From positions 20,781 to 84,780 of the forward strand of contig JALQYQ010000005.1 of NCBI GenBank assembly GCA_023262855.1: a stretch of DNA of 64,000 nucleotides, in the 5' to 3' direction. Under the pieces are notes generated by a model, which worked only from the letters and a program-made list of their open reading frames with translations, was not told the DNA's origin and searched no databases. Both the position numbers and the translations under genes were made by a program. This DNA comes from Crocinitomicaceae bacterium (lineage in GTDB: Bacteria; Bacteroidota; Bacteroidia; Flavobacteriales_D; Crocinitomicaceae). Of the stretch, positions 34,799 to 43,712 are shown in pieces; within the stretch, counting starts at the first letter, position 1, and every line of letters begins with the position of its first letter.

Positions 34799-36169
34799 AT
34801 GAACAAAATTTATCTTTCTTTTGTAGCAATATTCCTATTGACTGGAATCTCTTTTGCTAACACTTTAATTGCGCCACCCGACACAACTTCAACACTTGTC
34901 GATAAAACTGCAGCTTTACTCATTATTGAAGAAGGAAGAACTTTATTCAATGAAGGAAAAATGCGTGATGCATTGATTCTTTTTAGACAAGCAGCAGTAA
35001 AAGATCCGAATAGTTCAAAAGCTGCATTTTGGCAAGGTCAAACACAATATGCTTTAAACAATTATGGTTTAGCGTTGAAATATGCACGTGAGGCTCGCGA
35101 CCTTGATCCGACAGATATTGATAAAGAAGCTTATGAATTATTGGGAAGATGCTACCATCGTATGGGAGAATTGGATTCTGCACTTACCAATTACAACATT
35201 GCACTCGAAAAACTTTCCAACGCACGTTTAAACGACTTACAAGTTAAATTGCACATTGAACAATGCATGTTTGCGAAAGCGGAGTTAGTGAATGGAAATA
35301 AATCAAAACGTGTTCCAATTACAGAAGTTAATTCAGGATATGGCGATTATTGCCCAATTCTAACGGATGGTGGAAAAACGTTGTATTTCACATCCCGAAG
35401 AAGTGATACGAAAGGTGGAAATATGAATCCAGATGATCAAGAATTTTTCGAAGATACGTATTCGGCAGTTTGGAATGAATCAACAAATACCTGGGACAGT
35501 ATATCAAATGAATTAGGAAGAATCAACACTACAGGATTTGATGCTATCACATTCATTTCGAAAGATGGATTACACGGTTTAATGACAATCAACACATCGG
35601 CAGTTGAAGAAAAACCAGTAACGAAAGGCTCAGACATCTTTACGTTTGAAATGTCCACAAAAAGTAAATGGTCTACACCGAAACGCATTTCTACAAAAAG
35701 TATTAACACGAGCTTCTTTGAAGGTTCTGCTACAATGACTGGAGATGGAAACACAATGTACTTCGTGTCAGATCGCAAAGGAGATAAAAGTTCAACAGAT
35801 ATTTATGTAGCTCAAAAAGTTGGTAAATCATGGGGTGAAGCGAAACCGTTACCATTTACGATTAATACAACAGGAAGAGAAACTACACCATTTATTTCAG
35901 CTGATGGACGTTTTCTGTTTTTTAGTTCAGATGGTCGTCAAGGAATGGGTGGACTTGATGTTTACGTGGTAGAAAACTTAGGATCGACATGGGGAGAACC
36001 TATTAACCTAGGAAGTTTGGTAAATACTGTGAATAATGATTCTCATTTCCAATATTACCCAGAATTAAACAAGGCTGTTATGTCAAGTTTTGAAATTATT
36101 GGACAAAAAGCTAGTATGGATATTTACCAAGTTGATATGACTGGTTATAAAATTCCAACTGGAAAATAA
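34799..36169 (+). CDS. Exported TPR and PD40 (WD40-like) repeat protein
   Basis: The 456-residue protein has a signal peptide (1-20), a TPR region (about 35-160, with AFWQGQTQYALNNYGLALKYARE and YHRMGELDSALTNYNIAL), and a C-terminal six-bladed PD40-type propeller (about 175-450). The propeller blades show the pattern LYFTSRR, MYFVSDRKG and LFFSSDGRQG. This resembles the T9SS-related PorE/SprE class but lacks the OmpA domain those carry. It is flanked by two terminator-bounded units, and its own terminator is at 36211-36240. Confidence 0.75.
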   Translation: MNKIYLSFVAIFLLTGISFANTLIAPPDTTSTLVDKTAALLIIEEGRTLFNEGKMRDALILFRQAAVKDPNSSKAAFWQGQTQYALNNYGLALKYAREARDLDPTDIDKEAYELLGRCYHRMGELDSALTNYNIALEKLSNARLNDLQVKLHIEQCMFAKAELVNGNKSKRVPITEVNSGYGDYCPILTDGGKTLYFTSRRSDTKGGNMNPDDQEFFEDTYSAVWNESTNTWDSISNELGRINTTGFDAITFISKDGLHGLMTINTSAVEEKPVTKGSDIFTFEMSTKSKWSTPKRISTKSINTSFFEGSATMTGDGNTMYFVSDRKGDKSSTDIYVAQKVGKSWGEAKPLPFTINTTGRETTPFISADGRFLFFSSDGRQGMGGLDVYVVENLGSTWGEPINLGSLVNTVNNDSHFQYYPELNKAVMSSFEIIGQKASMDIYQVDMTGYKIPTGK

Positions 36170-36210
36170 TTTGATGAACTTTATGGAATATTGGATGTAA
36201 AACCATCCTG

Positions 36211-36240
36211 AAAGCATCACCTTTCAAGTGGTGCTTTTTT
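36211..36240 (+). terminator. Terminator after the TPR/PD40 gene
   Basis: AAAGCATCAC (36211-36220), loop CTTTCAA, GTGGTGCTTT (36228-36237), one G-U pair, then more T. Confidence 0.8.
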
Positions 36241-36257
36241 AATTTAACTAGATATTT

Positions 36258-38258
36258 ATGAGAACGCGAATTTTATTTTTAATCACATTTTTAGGAGCAA
36301 TGAATGGTTTTGCTCAAAAAGAAGTTGGTTTACTTTCAGACATCAAGAAAGTAACTGTGTTTTTTCAAGGTGCGCAATTGGAACACTATAAATCGACTGA
36401 ATTGAAAGCAGGAAAACAAGAAATTGTATTTCAAAAATTGACCGACTTCATCGACCCTAATTCGGTACAAGTAAAAGCAAAAGGTGATTTGACCATTTTA
36501 TCTGTTCGTACCCGCAAAAACTATGAAGATTTGAAAATGACCGATTCGGAAATTGATGAGTTGAATGCAAAAAAGAAAAAACTTGAATTAAAGGATCAAG
36601 TGTTGCGCGATGAATATGAAATTCTTGCATTAGATAAAAATCTTTTGATGCATAACCGAGATTTGAAAGGTACAGACAATGGTTTGAAAGTTTCTGAATT
36701 AAAGGAAGCTTACACCTTCATGCATACAAAACTTGCTGAAATTGGTACACGCCAAACAGCGATTTACAATGAATTGGATGAACTTACAAAAGAAATGAAT
36801 CGCATTGAACAAGAAATTGTAAGTCAACGAAGTAAACCAGTTGTCAATTACACAGAAATTGTCGTTGAAATTGACGTCGAGTCTACAACAAAAGCGGAGT
36901 TTTTCTTTTCGTACATTTCACCGCGAGCTTCTTGGAAACCTTATTACGACATGCGTAGTGATGGTATTGGAAAACCTGTACGTCTTGAAGCCAAAGCACT
37001 GGTAAGTCAAACAACTGGTATTGCTTGGGACAATGTTGATTTAGTATTGTCTACGAATGATCCTTACGAAAATTCAAAAGAACCAACGTTAAATCCTTGG
37101 TATTTGACGTATTTCAATTATCCGCAACAACAACAAGTTTATCAGCGTCAGATTCCTCAAACGGATTATTCTGGCGAGAAATTACGCGGAGAAGTAATTG
37201 ATGCATCAACTGGTGAACCTTTACCGTTTGCAAAAATCACCTTCCCTTCGAATCCAAACGTTGGCGCTGTTACGGATTTTGATGGGAAATTTGAAATCAT
37301 GGTTCCAAAAAATGAACGATATGTTACTGCAAGTTATGTTGGTTACAACCAAGCACAATTAAGTATTACTGCTCCGTATTTGAAATTCTTTATTCAACCA
37401 CAAGAATTGATGTTGGATGAAGTATTGGTTGCTACCGAATACGGCAGCTATGCCCCTGAAAGTTATGACGCAATTGAAGTACAATCAATAAGCAAAAAAG
37501 ATATTCAGCGCATCCCTGGTGTTGGGAGACAAAATGATTCTAAAAAGAGATCGTCTCGTTCAAAAGAATACATGCAAGCTGGAGTAGCAGCAAACGGAAG
37601 CTCAAGCTATATGTGGTCATCAAATGCCGCAACGACCGTAACAAAAAAGGATTTACGTGTAGAATATGCTATTCAATCAAAGTTTAGCATTCCTTCAGAT
37701 GGAATCGACCATCGTGTTCATATTTCAAACTATGAATTACCTGCAACCTATGAATATCATGCTGCTCCTAAAATGGATCCTTCGGTTTATTTGGCGGCAC
37801 AAGTCTCGGGTTGGGAAAAATTAAATTTATTGAATGGTGAATCAAATTTGTATTTCGATGGTACTTATATAGGAAAAACGTTTATCGATGTGAATTCTAC
37901 GAAAGATACGCTTTCATTCTCATTAGGGAAAGACAATAAAATTCAAATCGAACGTAAACGAATTCAAGAAAAAAGTACTAATCGCACGATTGGTTCACGT
38001 CAAAAATTTGAAGTGACTTGGGAAATTAAAGTGAAGAACAATGGTGGAGCAGCAATTCCAATCATTATCAAAGATCAATTCCCAATTTCTACTGATAGCG
38101 ATATCAAAGTAAAACAAGGCGATCATTTGGAGGGTAAATTGGACGAAAAAACTGGTATTTTAACTTGGTCATTCCTACTTGCTCCTTCTCAAAGCAAATC
38201 ATTGCTGTTTGATTATTCGGTTGATTACATGCATGGAAAAGTGCTTTATATTGAATAA
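36258..38258 (+). CDS. DUF4139 protein with an inserted carboxypeptidase-regulatory-like domain
   Basis: The 666-residue exported protein (signal 1-19) has a DUF4140 N-terminus (IKKVTVFFQGAQLEHYKS), a coiled-coil region (about 90-195), and the DUF4139 core, split into two parts: ISPRASWKPYYDMRSDG...NVDLVLSTNDP (about 220-275) and the C-terminal part from about 475 (VEYAIQSKFSIPSDG to the end). Between them, at about 310-395, is a carboxypeptidase-D-regulatory-like domain (LRGEVIDASTGEPLPFA). A short stretch follows it, VQSISKKDIQRIPGV, that looks like the start of a TonB receptor plug. Family members are linked to envelope phenotypes, but function is unknown. Confidence 0.8.
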   Translation: MRTRILFLITFLGAMNGFAQKEVGLLSDIKKVTVFFQGAQLEHYKSTELKAGKQEIVFQKLTDFIDPNSVQVKAKGDLTILSVRTRKNYEDLKMTDSEIDELNAKKKKLELKDQVLRDEYEILALDKNLLMHNRDLKGTDNGLKVSELKEAYTFMHTKLAEIGTRQTAIYNELDELTKEMNRIEQEIVSQRSKPVVNYTEIVVEIDVESTTKAEFFFSYISPRASWKPYYDMRSDGIGKPVRLEAKALVSQTTGIAWDNVDLVLSTNDPYENSKEPTLNPWYLTYFNYPQQQQVYQRQIPQTDYSGEKLRGEVIDASTGEPLPFAKITFPSNPNVGAVTDFDGKFEIMVPKNERYVTASYVGYNQAQLSITAPYLKFFIQPQELMLDEVLVATEYGSYAPESYDAIEVQSISKKDIQRIPGVGRQNDSKKRSSRSKEYMQAGVAANGSSSYMWSSNAATTVTKKDLRVEYAIQSKFSIPSDGIDHRVHISNYELPATYEYHAAPKMDPSVYLAAQVSGWEKLNLLNGESNLYFDGTYIGKTFIDVNSTKDTLSFSLGKDNKIQIERKRIQEKSTNRTIGSRQKFEVTWEIKVKNNGGAAIPIIIKDQFPISTDSDIKVKQGDHLEGKLDEKTGILTWSFLLAPSQSKSLLFDYSVDYMHGKVLYIE

Positions 38259-38278
38259 ATCAAATTATCAAAACTGAG

Positions 38279-38308
38279 AAAGTCGATTCGAAAGGATCGA
38301 CTTTTTTT
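38279..38308 (+). terminator. Terminator after the DUF4139 gene
   Basis: AAAGTCGAT (38279-38287) and ATCGACTTT (38296-38304) form a 9-bp stem followed by T to 38308. Confidence 0.8.
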
Positions 38309-38323
38309 GTTAAAATGAAATTG

Positions 38324-38331
38324 TACTTTTG
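38324..38331 (+). promoter_or_regulatory. -7 element of truA
   Basis: TACTTTTG ends 4 nt before the ATG at 38336, as at several other genes here. It supports the 38336 start against the ATG at 38315. Confidence 0.5.
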
Positions 38332-38335
38332 CACC

Positions 38336-39067
38336 ATGAAACGTTACTTTTTCGAAATTTCCTATAAAGGCACAAAATACTTTGGTTGGCAACGTCAACC
38401 AAACCAAATTTCCGTGCAAGAAGTTTTGGAAGAAACAATCGGGAAGTTACATTCAAATACCATTTATCCACTTGTTGGTTGTGGGCGAACTGATACAGGC
38501 GTTCATGCATATCATTACGTTTTTCACATTGATTTACCAGAAATGTCGTCAATTGAACAAACACTTTTCAAATTAAACCGCATGTTACCTGAATCAATTG
38601 TCATCCATGCGATTAAAGAAGTTAGCACAGATTTCCATGCACGATTCGGAGCAACAAAACGCACTTATCGCTATTTCATTCACACGCAAAAAAATGCGTT
38701 CATTACTGAGAATAGCACTTATGTCGCAGCACCGTTTAATATTGAAAAGATGAACCAAGCTGCAAAGCACCTCATCGGAACGCAGGATTTCACATCGCTT
38801 TCGAAATTACATACGGATGTAAAAACAAATATTTGTACCGTTTATTCAGCCGAATGGTTTACGACTGAAACGGGTGTTTATTTTGAAATTTCTGCAGATC
38901 GCTTTTTGAGAAACATGGTACGAGCAACCGTTGGAACTTTATTGGATGTTGGTTTTGGTAAAATTCAACCTGAAGAACTACCAGGAATCCTGGAAGCAAA
39001 GGATCGTCAAGCCGCTTCAATTTCTGTGCCTGCCCATGGTTTATTTCTTTGGAAAGTGGAGTACTGA
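38336..39067 (+). CDS. truA: tRNA pseudouridine(38-40) synthase
   Basis: The 243-residue protein has the TruA signature with the catalytic Asp in GCGRTDTGVHA, the N-terminal SYKGTKYFGWQRQPN, and the C-terminal FLRNMVRATVGTLLDVG. TruA isomerises uridines 38, 39 or 40 in the tRNA anticodon arm. Starting at 38336 removes seven residues of the upstream frame (MKLYFCT) that overlap the promoter. The gene ends 183 bases before the ArsR gene, from which it is separated by a tandem repeat and a palindrome. Confidence 0.94.
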   Translation: MKRYFFEISYKGTKYFGWQRQPNQISVQEVLEETIGKLHSNTIYPLVGCGRTDTGVHAYHYVFHIDLPEMSSIEQTLFKLNRMLPESIVIHAIKEVSTDFHARFGATKRTYRYFIHTQKNAFITENSTYVAAPFNIEKMNQAAKHLIGTQDFTSLSKLHTDVKTNICTVYSAEWFTTETGVYFEISADRFLRNMVRATVGTLLDVGFGKIQPEELPGILEAKDRQAASISVPAHGLFLWKVEY

Positions 39068-39106
39068 ACGATTTGTGATTAGCTGCGCTGCTGCCTTCGG
39101 AGGTTG

Positions 39107-39153
39107 TGATTCGTGATTTGTGATTTGTGATTTGCGATTTGTAATTAATGATT
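39107..39153. repeat. Tandem heptamer repeat (TGATTTG-like)
   Basis: About seven units with period 7: TGATTCG, three TGATTTG, CGATTTG, TAATTAA, TGATT. It sits just after truA in non-coding DNA. It resembles slipped-strand simple repeats and is likely variable in length. No function is visible. Confidence 0.65.
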
Positions 39154-39167
39154 CCTCGTACTAATTG

Positions 39168-39191
39168 CAAAATTTAAATATTTAAATTTTG
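39168..39191. promoter_or_regulatory. 24-bp palindrome upstream of the ArsR-type gene
   Basis: CAAAATTTAAAT and ATTTAAATTTTG are perfect arms with no spacer. The palindrome lies 59 bases before the regulator ATG. A longer copy of the same sequence lies 17 bases after the regulator stop. It is a strong candidate for an autoregulatory operator. Confidence 0.65.
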
Positions 39192-39250
39192 GTTTCTAAA
39201 GATGTTTTTACTTAACTTAAGTAGTAATTATAACCTTTTTACAAAACCAG

Positions 39251-39550
39251 ATGGGCGTATCAAAAACCACTCAGTACACAAAAGAAGTTCTTGAAATTTC
39301 TAAAATTGCAAATGCATTAGCACACCCTGCTCGCATCAAAATCGTTGAAACATTAAAGCTCAATTCGGGAAAACGGAATATTGATTTTCAAGCGCTATTA
39401 GGTCTTTCCCAAACCTCAGTTCATGTCCACTTATACAAATTAAAGGATGCAAAAATTGTTGAATTTAAGCAGTTTATGAATCAGTATTATGTGGAATTAA
39501 ATGAAAATAATCTTGAAGATTTAGTTCATTTTTTAAGACGTTTAACTTAG
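39251..39550 (+). CDS. ArsR-type winged-helix transcriptional regulator
   Basis: The 99-residue protein is a compact ArsR-like winged helix: ISKIANALAHPARIKIVETL, recognition region FQALLGLSQTSVHVHLYKLKDAKIVEF, and wing NQYYVELNENN. It has no cysteines and none of the usual ELCVC-type metal motifs, so a classical ArsR/SmtB metal site is unlikely and the ligand is unknown. Perfect palindromes flank the gene on both sides. No partner gene is adjacent (truA upstream, tyrS convergent), so its targets are probably elsewhere. Confidence 0.85.
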   Translation: MGVSKTTQYTKEVLEISKIANALAHPARIKIVETLKLNSGKRNIDFQALLGLSQTSVHVHLYKLKDAKIVEFKQFMNQYYVELNENNLEDLVHFLRRLT

Positions 39551-39567
39551 GTCATTTCTTTAATTTA

Positions 39568-39605
39568 GGTTTTGCAAAATTTAAATATTTAAATTTTGCA
39601 AAACC
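39568..39605. promoter_or_regulatory. Perfect 38-bp palindrome downstream of the ArsR-type gene
   Basis: The sequence from GGTTTTGCAAAATTTAAAT to its reverse complement is a perfect 38-mer with no spacer. Its central 24 bases are identical to the palindrome at 39168-39191. No T run follows, so it is not an ordinary terminator. It may be a second operator, or a site for looping or for blocking read-through. Confidence 0.65.
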
Positions 39606-39624
39606 GCTTAACAATCAAACGCAA

Positions 39625-39654
39625 ATAAAAAAAGCGAATTCTTTCGAACTCGCT
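39625..39654 (-). terminator. Terminator of tyrS
   Basis: AGCGAATTC (39633-39641) and GAACTCGCT (39646-39654) pair fully on the minus strand with one G-U, and the A run at 39625-39633 supplies the T tract. The pairing is better on the minus strand, as expected for the tyrS transcript. Confidence 0.75.
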
Positions 39655-39676
39655 TTTTATATTCAATAAGTTAAGC

Positions 39677-40957
39677 TTACTCTACAATTAAAATGTAATT
39701 GTTCTTTTTTCCTTTTCCTAGTAATGCATATTTTCCATTGATCAGATGTTCAGCCGTCAAAGCGAAATCTTCTCCAACTTTTTCTTTGTTTACAGAAACA
39801 GCATTCGCTTTCAATTCACGTTTTGCTTCACCATTCGATGACAAAAATCCTGTTTTACCAGAAAGAGCATCAACAATTGACAGTGAATCTCCAAAATCTG
39901 CTTTTGAAATTTTTGCTTGAGGAACTCCATCAAAAACAGAAAAGAAATCTTTCTCTGATAAGGATTTCAAATCTTCAGAAGTTGATTTGCCAAACAAGAT
40001 GTTCGAGGCAGCAATCGCAGCATCTAAAGCTTCTTTTCCGTGAACACGCGTTGTTATATCCTCGGCAATCGCTTTTTGTAAGACACGTAAATGCGGTGCT
40101 TCATTGTGCTCAGCTTCAATCGCCTCAATTTCTTCTTTTGACTTCAAAGTGAAAATACGAATGTAATTTCCTGAATCTGCATCACTTGAATTCAACCAAA
40201 ATTGATAAAACTCATAGGGTGAAGTTTTTTCAGGATCCAACCAAACACTTCCGCCTTCCGTTTTTCCAAACTTCGTTCCATCCGCTTTTTTAATCAACGG
40301 TGTTGTCACTGCATAAGCTTCTCCTCCACTTTTTCTGCGGATTAATTCTGTTCCAGTAACAATATTTCCCCATTGGTCTGAACCACCTAACTGGACAATA
40401 CAATTTTTGTGTTGATTCAAATAGTAAAAATCATATCCTTGAACCAATTGGTAAGAAAACTCTGTAAATGACATTCCAGTTTCTAAACGAGATTTAACAG
40501 AATCTTTCGACATCATGTAGTTTACTGAAATGTGTTTTCCAACATCGCGAATGAAATCTAAGAATGACATGTCTTTGAACCAATCATAATTATTGACCAT
40601 TTCAGCAGAATTCTCACCTGAATTAAATTCTAAAAACTTCTCAAGTTGAGCCTTTACACAGGCAACATTGTGATTCAATGTTTCAGCGTCTAGTAAATTG
40701 CGTTCTTTCGATTTTCCCGATGGATCACCAACCATTCCTGTTGCACCTCCAACCAACGCAAACGGTTTATGTCCTGCACGTTGAAAATGAACCAAAGTCA
40801 TAATTTGAACCAAATGCCCAACATGCAAAGAATCCGCAGTTGGATCAAATCCAATGTATCCACTAGAAACTTTTTTATTTAGCGCTTCCTCCGTCCCAGG
40901 CATGATATCGTGTACCATCCCTCTCCATTTCAATTCTTCAATAAAATTTGTTGGCAT
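39677..40957 (-). CDS. tyrS: Tyrosine-tRNA ligase
   Basis: The 426-residue class I synthetase has the HIGH-type motif HVGH (45-48), GGSDQWGN, and KFGKT as the KMSKS-type loop. A C-terminal S4-like domain (about 355-426) binds tRNA. It charges tRNA-Tyr. GldA ends 2 bases upstream on the same strand, so the two genes are an operon, and a terminator follows the stop. Confidence 0.95.
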   Translation of the reverse strand: MPTNFIEELKWRGMVHDIMPGTEEALNKKVSSGYIGFDPTADSLHVGHLVQIMTLVHFQRAGHKPFALVGGATGMVGDPSGKSKERNLLDAETLNHNVACVKAQLEKFLEFNSGENSAEMVNNYDWFKDMSFLDFIRDVGKHISVNYMMSKDSVKSRLETGMSFTEFSYQLVQGYDFYYLNQHKNCIVQLGGSDQWGNIVTGTELIRRKSGGEAYAVTTPLIKKADGTKFGKTEGGSVWLDPEKTSPYEFYQFWLNSSDADSGNYIRIFTLKSKEEIEAIEAEHNEAPHLRVLQKAIAEDITTRVHGKEALDAAIAASNILFGKSTSEDLKSLSEKDFFSVFDGVPQAKISKADFGDSLSIVDALSGKTGFLSSNGEAKRELKANAVSVNKEKVGEDFALTAEHLINGKYALLGKGKKNNYILIVE

Positions 40958-40959
40958 TG

Positions 40960-41859
40960 TTATTTTGTTAATTCTTTAAATACTTCTTCTAGTGATTTCT
41001 CTTCTGTTTTCATGGTTAAAATCAGAAGGCTATTCTCTTGTGCATATTTCGCAATGATTTTACGCAAATCGACGTCATCTGTCGTTTCAAGCAACCATCC
41101 ATTCGTAACCTTCTCAACCTTACGTACATGTTTGATTTTTGATAAAGTTGATTTTGAAACTTCACCATCAAATTCTGCATAAACCGTTTGATGAGAAAGA
41201 TCAACTTGCAAGTGAGAAGCAGTATCATCTGCAACAATTTGTCCCTTGTTGATGATTACAACACGGTCACAAATCGCCTCAACTTCCTGCATAATGTGCG
41301 TCGACAACATCACAGTTTTCGATTTCCCAATCTTTTTAATTAATTCACGAATTTCCACCAACTGATTTGGATCCAAACCAGATGTCGGCTCATCCAAAAT
41401 CAATACTTCTGGATCATGAATAATTGCTGCGGCCAAACCTACACGTTGACGATAACCTTTCGATAAAGCTCCTAACTTCTTGTTTTGTTCAACGTCCAAT
41501 CCAACAGCTTTAATCATTTCATTTACTCGGTTTTTTAAATCCTTTACCTTGTAAGTTTTTCCTACAAATTCCAAGTATTCCTTTACGTACATATCCAAAT
41601 ACAACGGATTGTGTTCCGGTAAATAACCAATTTTTTGACGCGTATTTAAGGAATCAACATCCACTGGCAATCCACACACATTCACTTCTCCAGATGATGC
41701 AGAAATAAATCCAGTTAGAATTTTCATTGTTGTTGATTTACCAGCACCATTTGGTCCTAAAAAACCAACAATCTCTCCCTTGGAAATTGAAAAGGAAACA
41801 TCACGAACTGCAGCTTGATCTCCGTAATATTTAAATAGGTTTTTTACCTCTATCGACAT
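40960..41859 (-). CDS. gldA: ABC transporter ATP-binding protein, GldA-like
   Basis: The 299-residue ATPase has Walker [10 protein letters not shown], a signature region [14 protein letters not shown], Walker [14 protein letters not shown], and an H-loop STHIMQEVE, then a C-terminal domain of about 80 residues typical of drug- or Gld-type ATPases. The sequence resembles GldA of gliding Bacteroidota, with [25 protein letters not shown] text. GldA works with GldF and GldG, which are not in the window. The GldA name rests on recalled similarity, so another ABC exporter ATPase is possible. Confidence 0.75.
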   Translation of the reverse strand: MSIEVKNLFKYYGDQAAVRDVSFSISKGEIVGFLGPNGAGKSTTMKILTGFISASSGEVNVCGLPVDVDSLNTRQKIGYLPEHNPLYLDMYVKEYLEFVGKTYKVKDLKNRVNEMIKAVGLDVEQNKKLGALSKGYRQRVGLAAAIIHDPEVLILDEPTSGLDPNQLVEIRELIKKIGKSKTVMLSTHIMQEVEAICDRVVIINKGQIVADDTASHLQVDLSHQTVYAEFDGEVSKSTLSKIKHVRKVEKVTNGWLLETTDDVDLRKIIAKYAQENSLLILTMKTEEKSLEEVFKELTK

Positions 41860-41929
41860 GCGTATAAATTTGAAAGGCGAAGATAAGGATTAATTACGCA
41901 ATTGCCAATCAAGGATAAAGATTTGGCAG

Positions 41930-41959
41930 TTGTCCTTTGTCCTTTTCTGCTTATCTTTG
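41930..41959 (+). promoter_or_regulatory. Promoter of rsgA (TTG-N19-TATCTTTG)
   Basis: TTG (41930-41932) and TATCTTTG (41952-41959) are separated by exactly 19 nt, the Bacteroidota consensus. The ATG at 41965 follows the -7 by 5 nt, so the mRNA is predicted to be nearly leaderless. Confidence 0.65.
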
Positions 41960-41964
41960 TACCA

Positions 41965-42912
41965 ATGCCAACAAAAGGAAACGTATTAAAATCAACCGGA
42001 AAATGGTACACTGTTGAACTAGAAGATGGTTCAGTTGTGAATTGCCGCATACGTGGTAAAATACGACTTGAAGGCTTGCGCACAACAAATCCAATCGCTG
42101 TTGGTGATGTCGTTTTGATTGACGACACAATCGACGAAGAAGGGAAACGCACCATTTTTGATTTCGAAGAACGGAAAAACTACATTGTTCGAAAGTCCAC
42201 GAATTTGAGCAAGCAAATGCAAATTCTAGCGGCGAATGTTGATCGTGCATATTTACTTGTGACAGTTCATTCACCCGTTACGCATATCGCATTTATTGAC
42301 CGCTTTTTGGTAGCTGCTGAATCTTTTCGGATCCCAACAACCCTGCTTTTCAATAAAATAGATCAATACAACGAAGACGATTTGTTGTACATCGATGCTT
42401 TATGTGATTTGTACGGTTCAATTGGCTATGAATGCCACAAAATTTCGGCCGAAAACAAGTCAAACATTGATTTTCTTAGAGAAGAAATAAAGGACAAAAA
42501 AGTGATGATTTCTGGACACAGTGGTGTTGGGAAAAGTACTTTAGTGAATGCTTTAGATCCAGAATTGGATTTACGTACTGGTGAAATTTCTCAAGCGCAT
42601 TTGCAAGGACAACACACAACAACTTTCGCAGAGATGCATAAACTAACTTCCGGTGGTTACATCATCGATACACCTGGAATTCGTGCTTTTGGAATTGTTG
42701 ATTTGGAAAAAGAAGTAATCTCTCATTATTTCCCAGAAATGCGCGAATTAATTGGTGCGTGTAAATTCCATAACTGTCAGCATTTAAATGAACCAAAATG
42801 TGCTGTAAAAGAAGCCGTTGAGGAAGGAAATATAAGCGAAAGCCGTTATCAAACGTATGTTCAATTGATGACAGAAGACGAAAATGAAACGTATCGTCGC
42901 AGTAATCACTAA
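41965..42912 (+). CDS. rsgA: Ribosome small-subunit-dependent GTPase A
   Basis: The 315-residue circularly permuted GTPase has an N-terminal OB fold (about 1-75), then G4 (LFNKID), G1 (SGHSGVGKST), G3 (DTPG) and a C-terminal zinc domain with C-x4-C-x-H-x5-C (GACKFHNCQHLNEPKC). RsgA checks the 30S subunit during late maturation. The start is set at 41965 because the promoter lies inside the longer frame from 41902. It leads an operon with dtd, mazG-like and two unknown genes. Confidence 0.94.
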   Translation: MPTKGNVLKSTGKWYTVELEDGSVVNCRIRGKIRLEGLRTTNPIAVGDVVLIDDTIDEEGKRTIFDFEERKNYIVRKSTNLSKQMQILAANVDRAYLLVTVHSPVTHIAFIDRFLVAAESFRIPTTLLFNKIDQYNEDDLLYIDALCDLYGSIGYECHKISAENKSNIDFLREEIKDKKVMISGHSGVGKSTLVNALDPELDLRTGEISQAHLQGQHTTTFAEMHKLTSGGYIIDTPGIRAFGIVDLEKEVISHYFPEMRELIGACKFHNCQHLNEPKCAVKEAVEEGNISESRYQTYVQLMTEDENETYRRSNH

Positions 42913-42924
42913 ACATAATTTCAA

Positions 42925-43377
42925 ATGAAAATTGTCATTCAACGAGTTAGTGAAGCAGCAGTAAAAATCAACGATTCGATTGTTGGCTCCATTTCAACTG
43001 GTATGTTAATTCTGGTAGGAATTGAACACGAAGACACAAACGAGGATGCAGATTGGTTGGTTCAAAAAGTACTTGGTTTGCGCATTTTTAGTGATGAAGA
43101 AGGAAAAATGAACCTTTCCTATGAAGATGTTGGTGGACGTTTTTTGGTTGTAAGTCAATTTACATTACATGCCTCAACGAAGAAAGGAAATCGACCGAGT
43201 TATATTCAGGCTGCTCGTCCTGAAGTGGCGATTCCATTGTACAATTATTTTGTTGGACAATTGAGTAATTTAAGTTCATCGAAAATAGAAACGGGAAAAT
43301 TTGGTGCAGACATGAAAGTGAGTTTGGTGAATGATGGCCCAGTAACAATCATCATTGATTCAAAAAACAAACAATAA
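42925..43377 (+). CDS. dtd: D-aminoacyl-tRNA deacylase
   Basis: The 150-residue protein has the DTD core: MKIVIQRVSEAAVKI at the start, SQFTLHASTKKGNRPS (the SQFTL motif with the catalytic Thr) and NDGPVTIIID (the NxGPVT motif). DTD removes D-amino acids and glycine mischarged onto tRNA. It lies 12 bases after rsgA and 8 bases before the MazG-like gene, in one operon concerned with translation quality. Confidence 0.93.
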   Translation: MKIVIQRVSEAAVKINDSIVGSISTGMLILVGIEHEDTNEDADWLVQKVLGLRIFSDEEGKMNLSYEDVGGRFLVVSQFTLHASTKKGNRPSYIQAARPEVAIPLYNYFVGQLSNLSSSKIETGKFGADMKVSLVNDGPVTIIIDSKNKQ

Positions 43378-43385
43378 GCGAAAAG

Positions 43386-43712
43386 ATGAAAATAAGTGAA
43401 GCGCAAGAAATTGTTGACAATTGGATTAATGAATATGGAGTTCGTTATTTCAATGAATTAACAAACACTGCCATGTTGATGGAAGAAGTTGGTGAAGTTG
43501 CTCGTATAATGGCGCGACGTTACGGAGAACAAAGTGAAAAAGAATCTGACAAATCAAAAGATTTAGGAGATGAAATGGCGGATGTTCTTTTCGTTTTAAT
43601 CTGTCTGGCCAATCAAACGGGAATTGATTTGGAGGCAGCGCTTCGCAAGAACTTAGAGAAGAAAACAAATCGTGATCATACACGACATAAAGAAAATGAA
43701 AAACTGAAATAA
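43386..43712 (+). CDS. MazG-like nucleotide pyrophosphohydrolase
   Basis: The 108-residue protein has the MazG/all-alpha NTP-PPase metal motifs: EEVGEVARI (E-E-x-x-E) and KDLGDEMADVLFVLICLAN (D-x-x-D pair). It hydrolyses NTPs or modified nucleotides to NMP and pyrophosphate and is thought to clean the nucleotide pool. Its stop shares one base with the ATG of the degenerate DEAD-like gene (TAATG), so translation is coupled. A second NTP-pyrophosphohydrolase lies at 45491-45883. Confidence 0.85.
   Translation: MKISEAQEIVDNWINEYGVRYFNELTNTAMLMEEVGEVARIMARRYGEQSEKESDKSKDLGDEMADVLFVLICLANQTGIDLEAALRKNLEKKTNRDHTRHKENEKLK

Noticed and set aside
39107..39153. Possible CRISPR array
   Set aside because: The repeat period is 7 nt with no spacers, and no cas genes are in the window.
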